A stretch of DNA of 64,000 nt from Leptospira haakeii (GCF_002812045.1 NZ_NPEG01000003.1:1-64000); one strand, 5' to 3'; counted from the stretch's first letter, positions 35,636-45,827 are shown. The notes: generated by a model not told the origin, from the letters alone. Program-made: numbers and translations.

Positions 35636-35762
35636 TCTAGGTTCCTTTTAGAAGCGAAAGAATGACGAACATATTAATTTTCCCCGAATTCTTTTCCAGC
35701 TAATAAAAGGTTTTTTAAGATCTATTGTGCAGAGCACCGTCGAGAAAATTTTCGGGAGAAGG

Positions 35763-36389
35763 TCACCATTGTACTTCTAAAAACGGCTTTTCTTCTCTAC
35801 GTTCCTGTTCGAAATCCAGGATCTCTTTTGCATTTTTAAGGGTGATATCAATATCGTCTAAGCCTTCTCTGATCCGATTTACGGAAGCTGAATCCAAATG
35901 AAAGAAGAATGTTTTATCTCCCGCTTGCACTTCCAAATTTTCCAGATCGATCTCGATTTGAGATCCTGGGTTTTTGGCGACCCATTCATTTAGATAATAG
36001 ATCTCTTCTTCTCTTAAACGAATTAATGCGATCCCGTTTTTTGCGGAATTGATGGAGAATATATCGGCGAAAGAAGGTGCTAAAATGGCTCTGAATCCGA
36101 AATCCGAAAGCGCCCAAGGAGCATGTTCCCTACTGGAGCCACAGCCGAAATTTTTTCCGGCTATAAGCACACTTGCATTTTTAAATCCTTCTTGGTTCAA
36201 AATGAATTCAGGATTTGGAATATTCCCTTCTAAGTCTGAATACCTCCAATCATGAAATAGATGCTTCCCGAAACCTTTCTTATCTATCAATTTCATAAAT
36301 TGTTTAGGAAGGATTTGGTCCGTATCAATATCCTCTCTTGGGATAGAGATCGGAACTCCAGTATGTATTGTCCAAATTTTTGAGCTCAT
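35763..36389 (-). CDS. leuD: 3-isopropylmalate dehydratase small subunit
   Basis: The 208-residue protein has LeuD signatures: [18 protein letters not shown] near the N-terminus and [23 protein letters not shown] sequence here as [20 protein letters not shown], a swivel domain of the aconitase family. With LeuC it converts 2-isopropylmalate to 3-isopropylmalate in leucine synthesis. Its ATG overlaps the leuC stop by 4 bases. No odd features. Confidence 0.95.
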   Translation of the reverse strand: MSSKIWTIHTGVPISIPREDIDTDQILPKQFMKLIDKKGFGKHLFHDWRYSDLEGNIPNPEFILNQEGFKNASVLIAGKNFGCGSSREHAPWALSDFGFRAILAPSFADIFSINSAKNGIALIRLREEEIYYLNEWVAKNPGSQIEIDLENLEVQAGDKTFFFHLDSASVNRIREGLDDIDITLKNAKEILDFEQERREEKPFLEVQW

Positions 36390-37789
36390 GCTAATTTCCT
36401 CACATCTGAAAATTTTCCGGTTACCGCCGCAGCCGCTGCCATAGAAGGACTGACTAAATGAGTTCTTCCGCCTCTTCCTTGTCTCCCTTCAAAATTACGA
36501 TTAGAAGTAGAAGCACATCTTTCTCCCGGTTTTAGTACGTCGTCGTTCATAGCGAGACAAAGAGAACAACCCGGTTCTCTCCATTCGAATCCCGCTTCCT
36601 TGAAAATTTTATCCAAACCTTCCGATTCCGCCTGACGTTTTACGGAGCCGGAACCTGGAACAACCAATGCTTGAACACCTGGATGGACTTTTTTCCCTTT
36701 AGCAACTTCTGCAGCCGATCTTAGGTCTTCTATCCTGGAGTTTGTACAGGAACCGATGAATACCTTATCAATTTTGATCTCAGAGATTGGCGTTCCAGGT
36801 TTTAAACCCATATACTCCAATGCATTCCAGGCAGTTTCTTTTGCTCGAACATCCTGGAATTCTTCTGGATTAGGTACAACTCCTCCGATAGACAAAGATT
36901 GAGAAGGATTTGTACCCCAGGTGACCTGAGGTTCTATTTTAGAAATATCTAATTCTATAATCTCATCATATACAGCGTCTTTATCCGTGAAAAACGTTTT
37001 CCAATATTCGACTGCCTGATCGAAACTTTTACCTTTGGGAATTAATTTTCTATCTTTCAAATAATCGAAAGTGATTTGATCTGGAGCGATCAGGCTTGCT
37101 CTTGCCCCAGCCTCGATACTCATATTGCAAATAGTCATTCTTCCTTCCATAGAAAGAGAATTTATCCATTCTCCTTTATATTCCATGGTGAAACCTCTCC
37201 CTCCTGAGGTACCTATCTTTGCAATCAGTTCTAAGACTATATCTTTTGCAGTGATCCCGAAGCCAGGTTTACCGATAAAGCGTACTAACATTGATTTTGT
37301 TTTAGCCTGTTTTAAAGTTTGAGTGGCAAGTACATGTTCCACCTCGCTTGTTCCAATACCAAAAGCCAATGCACCGAATGCTCCATGGGTTGCTGTATGA
37401 GAATCTCCGCAAACGATAACCGAACCTGGAATGGTAAATCCCAATTCCGGTCCCAATACATGTACAATCCCTTGTTCAGGATCTTCCGGTCCAAATAAAC
37501 GAACTCCAAAGTCCTTACAATTTTTTTCCATTGTGTCTATCTGCAATCTGGAGACCGGACCCGCTGCGTCTCTGTTCTTACGATCCCTTGTGGAAACATT
37601 ATGATCCACAACTCCGAAGGTAAGATCAGTCCTTCTTACATTTCTATTTTTAGTCCTTAAACCTTCAAATGCTTGGGCAGAAGTCACTTCATGAAGAATA
37701 TGACGGTCCACATATAAAACGGATTCTGAGTCAGAATTCTCTGAGATGCGATGGCTTTGCCAAATTTTGTCGTATAAAGTTTGTCCCAT
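36386..37789 (-). CDS. leuC: 3-isopropylmalate dehydratase large subunit
   Basis: The 467-residue protein is a classical LeuC. It has [20 protein letters not shown] at the start, [21 protein letters not shown], and cluster-ligand cysteines in [13 protein letters not shown] and [13 protein letters not shown]. The end has [18 protein letters not shown]. It holds the 4Fe-4S cluster of the isomerase. It is the first gene of a leuCD operon and is divergent from a LysR-type gene with a 92-base gap carrying a symmetric operator. Confidence 0.96.
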   Translation of the reverse strand: MGQTLYDKIWQSHRISENSDSESVLYVDRHILHEVTSAQAFEGLRTKNRNVRRTDLTFGVVDHNVSTRDRKNRDAAGPVSRLQIDTMEKNCKDFGVRLFGPEDPEQGIVHVLGPELGFTIPGSVIVCGDSHTATHGAFGALAFGIGTSEVEHVLATQTLKQAKTKSMLVRFIGKPGFGITAKDIVLELIAKIGTSGGRGFTMEYKGEWINSLSMEGRMTICNMSIEAGARASLIAPDQITFDYLKDRKLIPKGKSFDQAVEYWKTFFTDKDAVYDEIIELDISKIEPQVTWGTNPSQSLSIGGVVPNPEEFQDVRAKETAWNALEYMGLKPGTPISEIKIDKVFIGSCTNSRIEDLRSAAEVAKGKKVHPGVQALVVPGSGSVKRQAESEGLDKIFKEAGFEWREPGCSLCLAMNDDVLKPGERCASTSNRNFEGRQGRGGRTHLVSPSMAAAAAVTGKFSDVRKLA

Positions 37790-37856
37790 ATTTCCCTCTT
37801 GTTAAAGAAGGTATCAAATTTACTGATATAATGCAAATAAATTGGTTTTATAAAAT

Positions 37857-37875
37857 ATATAACTAAAAGTTATAT
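37857..37875. promoter_or_regulatory. LysR-type operator-like inverted repeat
   Basis: ATATAAC (37857-37863) and GTTATAT (37869-37875) are exact inverted copies with a 5-base spacer, in the gap between divergent leuC and the LysR gene. This T-N11-A-type arrangement is typical of LysR-family binding sites. Confidence 0.55.
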
Positions 37876-37881
37876 GTACTT

Positions 37882-38781
37882 ATGGAATTCAGGCAGATCG
37901 TTTATTTTCTGGAAATTTCGGAATCCGGCACATTCCAAAAGGCAGCTTCTCGTTTGGGATTAACACAACCTGCTTTGTCCAAACAGATCTATCTTTTAGA
38001 AAAAGAATTAGGTGTTAGTGTTCTGGAAAGAGGAGGAAGGTCTGTCCGACTCACTCATGAAGGAGAAAGATTCTACCAGTATTCTATCCGGATGAAAGAA
38101 TTATGGGAAGAGATACAAGATGGTTTCTCCAAGGATAATGAACTAAAAGGAAATTATTCCATTTCAGCAGGAGGAACTGTTTCTGCTTGGATACTACCTC
38201 AGATCTTAAAGGAGATCCTGAAAAAAAGACCAGGGCTTTCGCTTTCTGTGAGAGAAGGAGACGCACAAGAAACTAAGGACGCAGTATTAAAGGGAGAAGT
38301 TGACCTGGGGATTTTGACGGGTCCAATCTCGGAACCTAGTCTGAATGTTCTGGAATTTCTTTCGGATCGGATCTTTCCGGTAGCGTCCAAGGATCATCTA
38401 CTTTTTCTAAAAAAGAAAATACGAATAGAGGATCTGAAAAAACAATCTTTTGTATTATTCCATCCAGGTTCCGCTCTCAGAAAAGCAGTGGAGAAGAAGA
38501 TAAAATCATTCTCTAAAGAATTCGGTCCTAAGATCGCAATGGAGCTTAGAAGTGTGGAATCAGTTATCAAATCATTAGAAGCAGGACTCGGGATCGGATT
38601 TTTATCCGAATATTCTATTAGTCCGAAACTTAAAAAAATAAAATTCGAAGAATGGAATACGGAAAGGAAATTCTATCTTTGTTATCGTAAAAAATCAGGA
38701 CCTGGACTTGCTTTACTTGCTGAGGAAATTTTGAGATCAGCGAAACGTTGGGAATCGGAGAGAGGACCTTCTTCCGTTTGA
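37882..38781 (+). CDS. LysR-family transcriptional regulator divergent from leuCD
   Basis: The 299-residue protein has an N-terminal winged helix-turn-helix (FRQIVYFLEISESGTFQKAA then SRLGLTQPALSKQIYLLEKELG) and a C-terminal periplasmic-binding-like effector domain with KGEVDLGILTGP. Position beside leuCD strongly suggests it regulates leucine synthesis, the usual LysR arrangement, although no effector can be named. The ATG lies 7 bases after the operator. No good ribosome-binding site precedes it. Confidence 0.88.
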   Translation: MEFRQIVYFLEISESGTFQKAASRLGLTQPALSKQIYLLEKELGVSVLERGGRSVRLTHEGERFYQYSIRMKELWEEIQDGFSKDNELKGNYSISAGGTVSAWILPQILKEILKKRPGLSLSVREGDAQETKDAVLKGEVDLGILTGPISEPSLNVLEFLSDRIFPVASKDHLLFLKKKIRIEDLKKQSFVLFHPGSALRKAVEKKIKSFSKEFGPKIAMELRSVESVIKSLEAGLGIGFLSEYSISPKLKKIKFEEWNTERKFYLCYRKKSGPGLALLAEEILRSAKRWESERGPSSV

Positions 38782-38800
38782 TAGGAAGAAGGTGATAATC

Positions 38801-39802
38801 TTATTTTACTCCGGTTTTATGTAAAAAATCCAAAACTTCTTTTTGAACCTTTTCCTTGTCGGAAAATACATGTTTAGAAGTTAGAACATGGCTTCCATTT
38901 TCGATTTGAGCCTTAGTATTGAGTGGATTAGGAGTATCCCCACCGATTTTATCAAAACCTTTCAGCATTGCATCCACACTTGCCGTTTTGTCTTGATGGT
39001 CCTTGTCCTTATAATAATATACTAATAGAGTAGGTACCTTGATCTTCTCAAAACTATGTTGACTGAGGACAAACTTAGTAGCATTACTTACGTGTTGGAT
39101 AGCGGCTAAATATTGATCCTTATACCAATGCTCGTAATAATGTTCTCCGATTCCATCCTCTGAAGTTTTAGGAGGGGATTTTCTAATCTTTCCTTGGACT
39201 GTTTCTCCGAAAGTCATTCCACCCGGATAAAAGAAAATTTTAGCCAAAGGCACTGCAAAATCGAAGAATGGAGAAAATAATACAAGATCCTTGATCTTAT
39301 CGGGATATTTCCCCGCAAGATAAACAGAGATCAAACCGCCCATACTTGTTCCCATAAGTATAGTTTGATTTCCTAATTTATCCATCATTAATAGACTTTC
39401 TTCCGCTACACGTAGGTATTCGGTAAAGGGAGTGTCTCTATGATCTTCATTATTAGTGCCATGACCAGGTAGCCTTAAGTAGTATGTATTCGCCTTTAGA
39501 GAGGCAGAAATTTTGTCTACGGTCTCTTCTCCTTCTGCGCGGGAAGCGCCGAAACCATGTATATAAAGAATGGCATATTCCGTTTTACCTGGAGAATAAC
39601 GAATCAGTTTTTCTTCTGAGCCTGGTCTACCGTGAAGTGATTTGGTCTCTTCTAATTTAGTTTTATAAAACGAATCGAAACTTTGAGTTAAGTCCGCCTT
39701 TGGTTGGAATTCATATTTGGGAAATGTAGCGTAATAGATCCCCAAATAGGCGATAAGCACAGCACCAAGGCCAATCGAAACCCGTTTGAATATTTTTTTC
39801 AT
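38801..39802 (-). CDS. Membrane-anchored alpha/beta hydrolase (lipase-like)
   Basis: The 333-residue product (ATG 39802 with GGAGAG upstream) has an N-terminal signal anchor (about 5-25, VSIGLGAVLIAYLGIYYA). Its alpha/beta hydrolase core has YIHGFGASRAEGEE, RLPGHGTNNEDHRD and the nucleophile in LMGTSMGGLISVYL. An acid/His pair follows (VYYYKDKDHQD, NGSHVLT). It resembles monoacylglycerol lipase or carboxylesterase-type proteins facing the periplasm. The gene is convergent with the LysR gene, 19 bases apart. Substrate unknown. Confidence 0.8.
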   Translation of the reverse strand: MKKIFKRVSIGLGAVLIAYLGIYYATFPKYEFQPKADLTQSFDSFYKTKLEETKSLHGRPGSEEKLIRYSPGKTEYAILYIHGFGASRAEGEETVDKISASLKANTYYLRLPGHGTNNEDHRDTPFTEYLRVAEESLLMMDKLGNQTILMGTSMGGLISVYLAGKYPDKIKDLVLFSPFFDFAVPLAKIFFYPGGMTFGETVQGKIRKSPPKTSEDGIGEHYYEHWYKDQYLAAIQHVSNATKFVLSQHSFEKIKVPTLLVYYYKDKDHQDKTASVDAMLKGFDKIGGDTPNPLNTKAQIENGSHVLTSKHVFSDKEKVQKEVLDFLHKTGVK

Positions 39803-39934
39803 CCTTCTCTCCAATTATTTTGCGGATTGAAATGAGCGACGAAAAGGATATTAGGAACCCTTTATTTTGAGGCAAGGACTTTTGTTGGAAGGAATATGAG
39901 GATTTAGACCGAGTTCTTCTTTAATAAACGGTGC

Positions 39935-40366
39935 TTATGCTCTTTTTTTCTTTTCAGAGTCCAATTGAAAAAGTACATCTGAAAGATGGAACTCACCTAG
40001 TTTGGCTTCGAGAGCGGATTGAGCCTCTTGGAAAATTCCAGTCAAAGTGGTTTGTATCTTTTTACCCACAGGGCATTTAGGGTTTGGTTTGTCATGGATG
40101 GAGAATAGAGGAGCCTCCGTTTCCACAGCCTTGTAGATCTGTAAAAGTTGGATCTCCTCCGGAGATTTAGCGAGTTTTGCTCCCGCTACACCTTGTTTGG
40201 AAACCACAAGGCCCGCCTTTTTTAATTTTCCCAATAGATTTCGGACTACAACCGGATTGGTCCCGATGCTATCCGCCATAATTTGAGAAGAACTGGCTTC
40301 TTCTCCATCCCGGTCAATCAAGGAAAGAATATGGATCGCAATGGAATATCTGCTCGGAATCGACAT
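39935..40366 (-). CDS. Rrf2-family transcriptional regulator (YwnA-like)
   Basis: The 143-residue protein has the Rrf2 winged helix-turn-helix: SRYSIAIHILSLIDRD, SSQIMADSIGTNPVVVRNLLGKLKKAGLV. Only one Cys (NPKCPVG) is present, so it has no Fe-S cluster of the IscR/NsrR three-Cys type. It is closer to the YwnA/HypR group that can sense oxidants through cysteines. GGGGGA precedes the ATG. It is divergent from the large lipoprotein gene at 40548, which is a possible target. Confidence 0.82.
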   Translation of the reverse strand: MSIPSRYSIAIHILSLIDRDGEEASSSQIMADSIGTNPVVVRNLLGKLKKAGLVVSKQGVAGAKLAKSPEEIQLLQIYKAVETEAPLFSIHDKPNPKCPVGKKIQTTLTGIFQEAQSALEAKLGEFHLSDVLFQLDSEKKKRA

Positions 40367-40547
40367 CTTTCCCCCTTAGTTGATCCTGGATGATATGATC
40401 GGATTCGCCAATCATATTTTCAGACGACTGAAATAACCGGGAACTCCTCCTGACAGGGAATAAAAAACAGATTTGAGTCTATTTTTTCGTTTTCCCCTGG
40501 TTTAAGAAATATATTTCTGATTTCTGCAATTTCTCGGAGGCAATCTT

Positions 40548-42023
40548 ATGTTCGCTAAATATTCGACTCTATTATTGGGGGCATTGTTCTTTTTTCACTG
40601 CGGTAAAAAATTGCCGGTTTCCATGATCACTGCCACTTCCATGGATAGTGGGCTTCCATTTGAGATCCTGGACGGAAAAAAATGGAAACCGGAAGAAGGT
40701 GCCAAATTCGTTAAACTTCACTTTTATCCGGATGAGACTTTCTTATTATCTAAGATAGAAGTTGAATCCTGTAACGGGGATTTTTCGGATCCTATCACGG
40801 CCTATATTAATTTTGATGAATATAGCCAGGATTTATCCACAGGATCGACCGCTGCAGTTTCCTTCGATGCGCCTAAAAGTACTCGTTCTGTGACTTTTAA
40901 TTTTCATAAAAATGCGAATCTATGTGTCCAAAAGGTGAACTTTTACGATGATAAAGGTTCCAAAATGAAATGGAAGGGACCAAAAGTTGTAGAAGCTTCT
41001 GTGACCGCATCCGAAACAGCTAAACCGAATCTTTCTTATGACGTTATGAACTTATTCGATTCTAGATATGAATATGCCTGGGCTTCCGACAAAAAAGGGC
41101 CGGGAGTGACTTTAGATTTCGACTTTAAGGAAACACAAAAGATAAAATCTATCAAGATCTGGAACGGCTACCAAAGATCAGACAGACATTGCCAGACAAA
41201 CGGAAGACTAAAGGTGGCAACTCTCACCGGTGATAACGGTTTCGAAGAGAAGATAGAAGTAGCGGATATCATGGGACCTCAAACCATTCAGTTTTCCAAA
41301 ACTTTCGAAGGTAAAAAATTAAAACTTAAAGTAGATTCTATTTATACTGGAAAAGATTATAAAGGATTAGTTATTAGCGAGATCCGTTTTTCAGACGGAG
41401 ATGATTGGATCTTACCGAATCCAATGGAACAAGTGAAGAAGATCGCAAAAAATAACTTTTTCCAATTCTCTGCAGCTAATATAGACAATGTTCTGAACTG
41501 GAGTTATGTGGGCGGGGAATATACCGGAGATGCTCCTACTTCAACAAATACAAATGTGGAACAACCTGCTGGAACTACCGAAGCTGCCACAGAAGGAAAC
41601 ACTGGAGAAGAACAAGCACCTGAATCCGGTCTTATATCCTCTAACTGGACATTACGATTGAGATCGGACGGAAGTCTTTTTTTTGAAGGAAATACGACCG
41701 AAGCAGATGGAGATACGCAGATTAATAAAAGTTTCTTTGCATTAGGAAATTATGAAGTGAAAGAGGCCAAACCTGACGGTTTGAAACTTCGCATATTCGG
41801 TCTTGTTCGTAAAATGACCCAAAAAGAATATAACGAAGATTATTACGGCGGAGACTGTAATGGTTGTGGAAGAGACTGTAATAATAGCCAGGATTCAGAA
41901 AACGGAGAAAAAATTTTCCAAGAACAGTTACTTCTTCGCAAATCGGGAAATAAACTTTTCATAAAGAATGAAAATCCTGGAAAAGTTTTCCAGTTTACCA
42001 CTTTGGAATTGATCCAGGAATAA
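40548..42023 (+). CDS. Lipoprotein with discoidin-like NADase-type glycan-binding domain
   Basis: The 491-residue protein has a lipobox signal (LLLGALFFFHC, Cys18). A domain at about 150-290 (YDVMNLFDSRYEYAWASDKK, IKSIKIWNGYQRSD, VISEIRFSDG) matches the F5/8-type-C-like domain known as NADase-type glycan-binding. Another beta-rich part lies at the C-terminus with a cysteine-rich GGDCNGCGRDCN loop. It is likely exposed on the cell envelope and may bind sugars. GGAGG precedes the ATG. The next lipoprotein gene follows 4 bases later, so they form an operon. Confidence 0.8.
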   Translation: MFAKYSTLLLGALFFFHCGKKLPVSMITATSMDSGLPFEILDGKKWKPEEGAKFVKLHFYPDETFLLSKIEVESCNGDFSDPITAYINFDEYSQDLSTGSTAAVSFDAPKSTRSVTFNFHKNANLCVQKVNFYDDKGSKMKWKGPKVVEASVTASETAKPNLSYDVMNLFDSRYEYAWASDKKGPGVTLDFDFKETQKIKSIKIWNGYQRSDRHCQTNGRLKVATLTGDNGFEEKIEVADIMGPQTIQFSKTFEGKKLKLKVDSIYTGKDYKGLVISEIRFSDGDDWILPNPMEQVKKIAKNNFFQFSAANIDNVLNWSYVGGEYTGDAPTSTNTNVEQPAGTTEAATEGNTGEEQAPESGLISSNWTLRLRSDGSLFFEGNTTEADGDTQINKSFFALGNYEVKEAKPDGLKLRIFGLVRKMTQKEYNEDYYGGDCNGCGRDCNNSQDSENGEKIFQEQLLLRKSGNKLFIKNENPGKVFQFTTLELIQE

Positions 42024-42027
42024 TTAT

Positions 42028-42609
42028 TTGTTTAGAAAAGTTTACCTTCTTTTTTTCGTTTTGAGTTTGTTCTCTTGCGAAAAGGAAAAAAGTTCTGATC
42101 CTTCTTTTTCCTTGAATCTATCAGGGAAAAAGGGAGGAGTTCCAGTCCGTATAGATTGGATCTATAAAGGTTTCCCTGGAGAAATGAAAATTTATGAACT
42201 GGCTTCTCAGAGGCCGGTTCAACTCTGGGATACAAATACCGTTTCGAATTTAGATCTGGCTCCTATTTCTAGTTTAATAGAAGATTCAAAACTAGTTTTG
42301 GGTCCAGGAGAAACCCGCAAGTTTGCTTTAGTATATAAGAATGAAACAAAGGAGAAATTGTACTTCTTTGCGGCACCACATTCTGTGAATCCACCTGAGT
42401 TCGGTTTTGGTTTTAAATTCAAATGTCTTTGTGTGAACCATTTATTCCAAGTAGAACCTGGCTCTGTTTGGTATAGAATTGTAGAAATTCGCACAATGCC
42501 AAACTGGGCGAGTGATCCATTTCAGATCACTCATACTTTGGTGAGGGTCGATCCAAGCCAGGCGAAAGAATGGAGTAATTCAGGAACACATTCTCATTCC
42601 GACGAATGA
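42028..42609 (+). CDS. Hypothetical lipoprotein
   Basis: The 193-residue product uses a TTG at 42028 with AGGA 8 bases upstream; no ATG occurs near the N-terminus. The signal peptide KVYLLFFVLSLFSC has a good lipobox (Cys17). The mature part has a beta-rich pattern, including CLCVNHLFQVEPGSVWYRIV, and a His/Ser-rich end (GTHSHSDE). The fold is not recognised. It directly follows the glycan-binding lipoprotein gene and is probably co-expressed. It ends 7 bases from the convergent MORN lipoprotein. Confidence 0.65.
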   Translation: MFRKVYLLFFVLSLFSCEKEKSSDPSFSLNLSGKKGGVPVRIDWIYKGFPGEMKIYELASQRPVQLWDTNTVSNLDLAPISSLIEDSKLVLGPGETRKFALVYKNETKEKLYFFAAPHSVNPPEFGFGFKFKCLCVNHLFQVEPGSVWYRIVEIRTMPNWASDPFQITHTLVRVDPSQAKEWSNSGTHSHSDE

Positions 42610-42616
42610 GAATATT

Positions 42617-43222
42617 CTATTGTTGAGTATTAGGAGCGGCAGCAGGGTTCGATTTTATACAGACTAATACCTTATTTTCCAGATAACATTCAGTTTCTGT
42701 TCCATCTTTTTTGGTATAAGGGCCAGGATTAGAATTGCTGGAGTCAGTAAACTCAGTCACTAAAACGCTCCCGTCAGTGAATGTAACCTTTCCGGAACCT
42801 TTGATGATACCTTTTGCGAAATTTCCTCGGATCACAGTTCCGTTGGAGTAGAAATACATTCCATCTCCTTCTTTCAGATCGTTTACATAAATCCCTTCGA
42901 ACTTGTCTCCGTTTTTGTAAACGAATTTGCCTTTACCTTCTCTCATCCCGCTGCTGAATCCACCCGTATAAATATCTCCTGTAGAATATACGTAGGTGCC
43001 TGTGCCGTTTTCACAGTCGCCTGATTCGCAACGGCCATCTTCGGTGTTTTGGTCAGGACTGAAAGATCTATTAGAAGCTGAATTCGAACCTTCTGATCTG
43101 GATGAGCTTGCACTAGTATTGCTGGAAGATTCGGAAGAATCCTTTGTTTCCGCGGATGAACAGTTGAATATTATAAAAAATGCAAAAATGGAAATCAGGG
43201 AACCTGTGAAAATTCGAGCCAT
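42617..43222 (-). CDS. MORN-repeat lipoprotein
   Basis: The 201-residue protein has a lipobox (FIIFNC, Cys21), a Ser-rich linker (SSNTSASSSRSEGSNSAS) and several MORN repeats in the second half (GTGTYVYSTGDIYTGGFSSG, GKGKFVYKNGDKFEGIYVND, GDGMYFYSNGTVIRGNFAKG, and one more). MORN repeats often act as structural or lipid-associated modules. It is a single gene convergent with the lipoprotein pair at 40548-42609. Function is unknown. Confidence 0.82.
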   Translation of the reverse strand: MARIFTGSLISIFAFFIIFNCSSAETKDSSESSSNTSASSSRSEGSNSASNRSFSPDQNTEDGRCESGDCENGTGTYVYSTGDIYTGGFSSGMREGKGKFVYKNGDKFEGIYVNDLKEGDGMYFYSNGTVIRGNFAKGIIKGSGKVTFTDGSVLVTEFTDSSNSNPGPYTKKDGTETECYLENKVLVCIKSNPAAAPNTQQ

Positions 43223-43264
43223 AGTAAAATTTTTGACCCTAAACTTAGATTCGTCAATCCGATT

Positions 43265-44956
43265 TCATTGTAATAATTCTCTAACAGGCATTCCCTGGCG
43301 GTTGATAAAGTCGGGGAGTTTGTTCTTGATCCCTAAAAATAGCAGGTAGTAGATTTTACGCAAAACCGGATGAAATAAGATTTTGTCACGTATCCTATAG
43401 CGGCTTCTATTTCTCAAAAATAGTTTTAGTATAAATCCTAAAAACGGGGAAGGTTTGGACTTGGACGCCTGGAACTGGAATCGGAAAGTTTTAGGGTATT
43501 TTTTATGATATTCTTTTGCGAGTCTTTTGGATTCGGCTAATAGGCCTGAGTTTTCCGTGTAGAGTAGTTTTCTTGCGTTTAGGATGAGCCTGAATGTCTT
43601 TTTTTGGAATTGGGAATCATAAGGAAGATCCAATTTTTCAGAAATTTTTTTCATTCTGGAAAGTTGGGAGAATGCTTCTTCTCCTAATTGCAAAGATTCT
43701 TTCGGGTAAGGATTTAGGAAAGAATATAAGGTGCGGAAAGGATCCGAAACCGTGATCTTGTCCCAGGTGATATGAAGAATGGGAGGGATCCGAACACGAT
43801 GCATATAAAAACTTTGTCTGGCAAATCCAGGATCATACAATAGGTTTAAGATCAATCCTTCGCTTAGTTTTAAAAATTCTAAAAATAGATCGGCATTCTT
43901 TTTACCGTAAAATTTAAGAAGTATTTCTTCTAAACTTCTTTCCGGTTTTGTAAATAACTGAACAGAAACGAACGTATTCAATTCATTCCAATAAGATGAA
44001 CGTTTTAAAAATGTGATATTTTTGAAAGAGGACCAACCTCCGGTTTGTGTCCAAACGCTGATCCCGGCAATATTCGCTTTTCCTAAAAGTTCGGATCTAT
44101 ATTTTTCATACATCCATCCTACGAAGCTAGGATATTCTCCAAAACCTTCATATTCTCTTCTGGCCTGTAATTCTAAAAGTTTAGGTTTATCATCTGCGAA
44201 GAATAATGGATTGATGGGAAGATATCTGAAAAAATCACCTTCTCCGTATTTTAGCGAGATGATTAGAGATTTGCTTTGTATATCTTGGAATACCTTATGA
44301 TATGTTTTGGGATTCCAGATCAGATCTCCTATTTCGTAGGCCCCCAATGTCCATGTCCTGAATATTAATGTTTTATTATGTTTTTCGAAAATAGGTAGAA
44401 TTTCTTTCAAGAATGAGTTGGCCTGTTTAGGGTTTTTAAGAAGAAGTTTACTTCTAAAATCTCCGGTAACATCCACGCCGTCCGATTCACCGATACGAAG
44501 GACTATTCCTGAAATTTCCGCAAAACTAGAAAATAGATCTTCTAAAGATTCTTTAAAAAGTTGTATGATCTTGTTTAAGTTTCCGCCCGTATGTTCTAAA
44601 ATTGAATCGTTGACGGAGAAAAAATCCGATGTGATAAATACATTCAGATCTTGGGAGGAAGCTATCTTAAATAGTTTTTTATACTTTTTGCGGTAAGAAG
44701 AAATTTTACGTTTTAGATCTTCCGGATAAAAATCTCTTTCGGAAAGATAACATAACTCATCCAGACTGATTGCATTAAATCCTAATTTAGAAATTCTTTT
44801 AGTATATCTATAAAAGGACTCTCTGACTCTTTTATGTTTTTTCTTGGAAGGAAGGGAAGACTTCTCTAAATGTGCTAAAGGTGCCTTGGACCAATTTTGA
44901 TGTTTTTCTTTGGATTCCAGAAAGAAAGGGGCAGATCCGTCTACAAGAGCAAACAT
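43265..44956 (-). CDS. Large hypothetical protein resembling a TIM-barrel glycoside hydrolase
   Basis: The 563-residue protein is not firmly identified. Several segments look like a TIM-barrel hydrolase of the GH67/GH115 kind: LGFNAISLDELCYLS, VFITSDFFSVND, GIVLRIGESDGVDVTGDF, KTLIFRTWTLGAYE and SLKYGEGDFFRY, with acidic residues placed at strand ends. The C-terminal 200 residues are helical and basic. No signal peptide is seen. It follows the EamA gene by 4 bases and is co-transcribed with it. A sugar-related role is a guess. Confidence 0.5.
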   Translation of the reverse strand: MFALVDGSAPFFLESKEKHQNWSKAPLAHLEKSSLPSKKKHKRVRESFYRYTKRISKLGFNAISLDELCYLSERDFYPEDLKRKISSYRKKYKKLFKIASSQDLNVFITSDFFSVNDSILEHTGGNLNKIIQLFKESLEDLFSSFAEISGIVLRIGESDGVDVTGDFRSKLLLKNPKQANSFLKEILPIFEKHNKTLIFRTWTLGAYEIGDLIWNPKTYHKVFQDIQSKSLIISLKYGEGDFFRYLPINPLFFADDKPKLLELQARREYEGFGEYPSFVGWMYEKYRSELLGKANIAGISVWTQTGGWSSFKNITFLKRSSYWNELNTFVSVQLFTKPERSLEEILLKFYGKKNADLFLEFLKLSEGLILNLLYDPGFARQSFYMHRVRIPPILHITWDKITVSDPFRTLYSFLNPYPKESLQLGEEAFSQLSRMKKISEKLDLPYDSQFQKKTFRLILNARKLLYTENSGLLAESKRLAKEYHKKYPKTFRFQFQASKSKPSPFLGFILKLFLRNRSRYRIRDKILFHPVLRKIYYLLFLGIKNKLPDFINRQGMPVRELLQ

Positions 44957-44960
44957 TCTT

Positions 44961-45827
44961 CTATTCCGTTTTTTTTCTGTATCTAAATGATTCTAAGGCA
45001 GCTGCAAATAGGATGAGCGCTCCTCCTATAAATTCTTCCTTTCTGGGAATTTCTTGTAAGATTACCCAGGCAAGGATTGCGGAATATACAGGCTGTACAG
45101 TGGATAATAGTCCTGCGGTTTTTACCTTCATCTTAAATACGGATTTGATATAGAATGTATGTCCTACTGCAGTAAAGAATACTCCTAAAAGAATGATGAG
45201 TCCCCAATCCTTAGGAGTGGTGAATAGATCTTCAAAGAATAGGACAGGGCTTAAAACAAAACAAGTAATCGCTGTTTGGTGGAACATTACTTGTGTGGAT
45301 CCATGTCCCGAGAGGTATTTTTTAGTGAGAATATTTCTAAATGCCATTGCCCAAGAAGAAGCAAGTCCTAGTCCTACTCCCAAAAGATATTTGTTCTCTA
45401 AATCGAAACTTGGGACGAGTATCCACATTCCAAAAAGAACTAAAACTGCGAGTCCAAGATCCAAACTTCTGATCTTAGAAGGAAAGAATAAGGGTTCGAG
45501 TAATACTGTCCAGACTGGATGAGTGAATAGAGTAAGAACTGCCACTGCTATAGTCGTTTCTTGTGCTGATGCAAAAAAAGTAACCCAATGAAAAGCGAGT
45601 AAGACACCTAAAGAAAATGAGATCCAATTTTCTTTTTTGGTGGGGAAGAAAAATGGTCTTTTTCTAAACCAAAGAATGGAGCCTAATAGACTTGCTGCGA
45701 ATAATGTTCTTCCCCAAGTGATTAGGGAAGGGGAATAGGAAAGTACCTGGGCGAATAATACGTTCCCACTGATCAAAATTTGGGAAACTTGAAATTCAAG
45801 ATATGTTCTAAGTCTATTTTCCTGCAT
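44961..45827 (-). CDS. EamA/DMT-superfamily transporter
   Basis: The 288-residue protein has ten predicted membrane helices arranged as two EamA repeats. Typical segments are TWGRTLFAASLLGSILWF, FHWVTFFASAQETTIAVAV in the first half, and GLLSTVQPVYSAILAWVILQE in the second. Such transporters export metabolites or amino acids; the substrate is not readable. The C-terminus is basic. It is directly upstream of the TIM-barrel-like gene on the minus strand. Confidence 0.88.
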   Translation of the reverse strand: MQENRLRTYLEFQVSQILISGNVLFAQVLSYSPSLITWGRTLFAASLLGSILWFRKRPFFFPTKKENWISFSLGVLLAFHWVTFFASAQETTIAVAVLTLFTHPVWTVLLEPLFFPSKIRSLDLGLAVLVLFGMWILVPSFDLENKYLLGVGLGLASSWAMAFRNILTKKYLSGHGSTQVMFHQTAITCFVLSPVLFFEDLFTTPKDWGLIILLGVFFTAVGHTFYIKSVFKMKVKTAGLLSTVQPVYSAILAWVILQEIPRKEEFIGGALILFAAALESFRYRKKTE

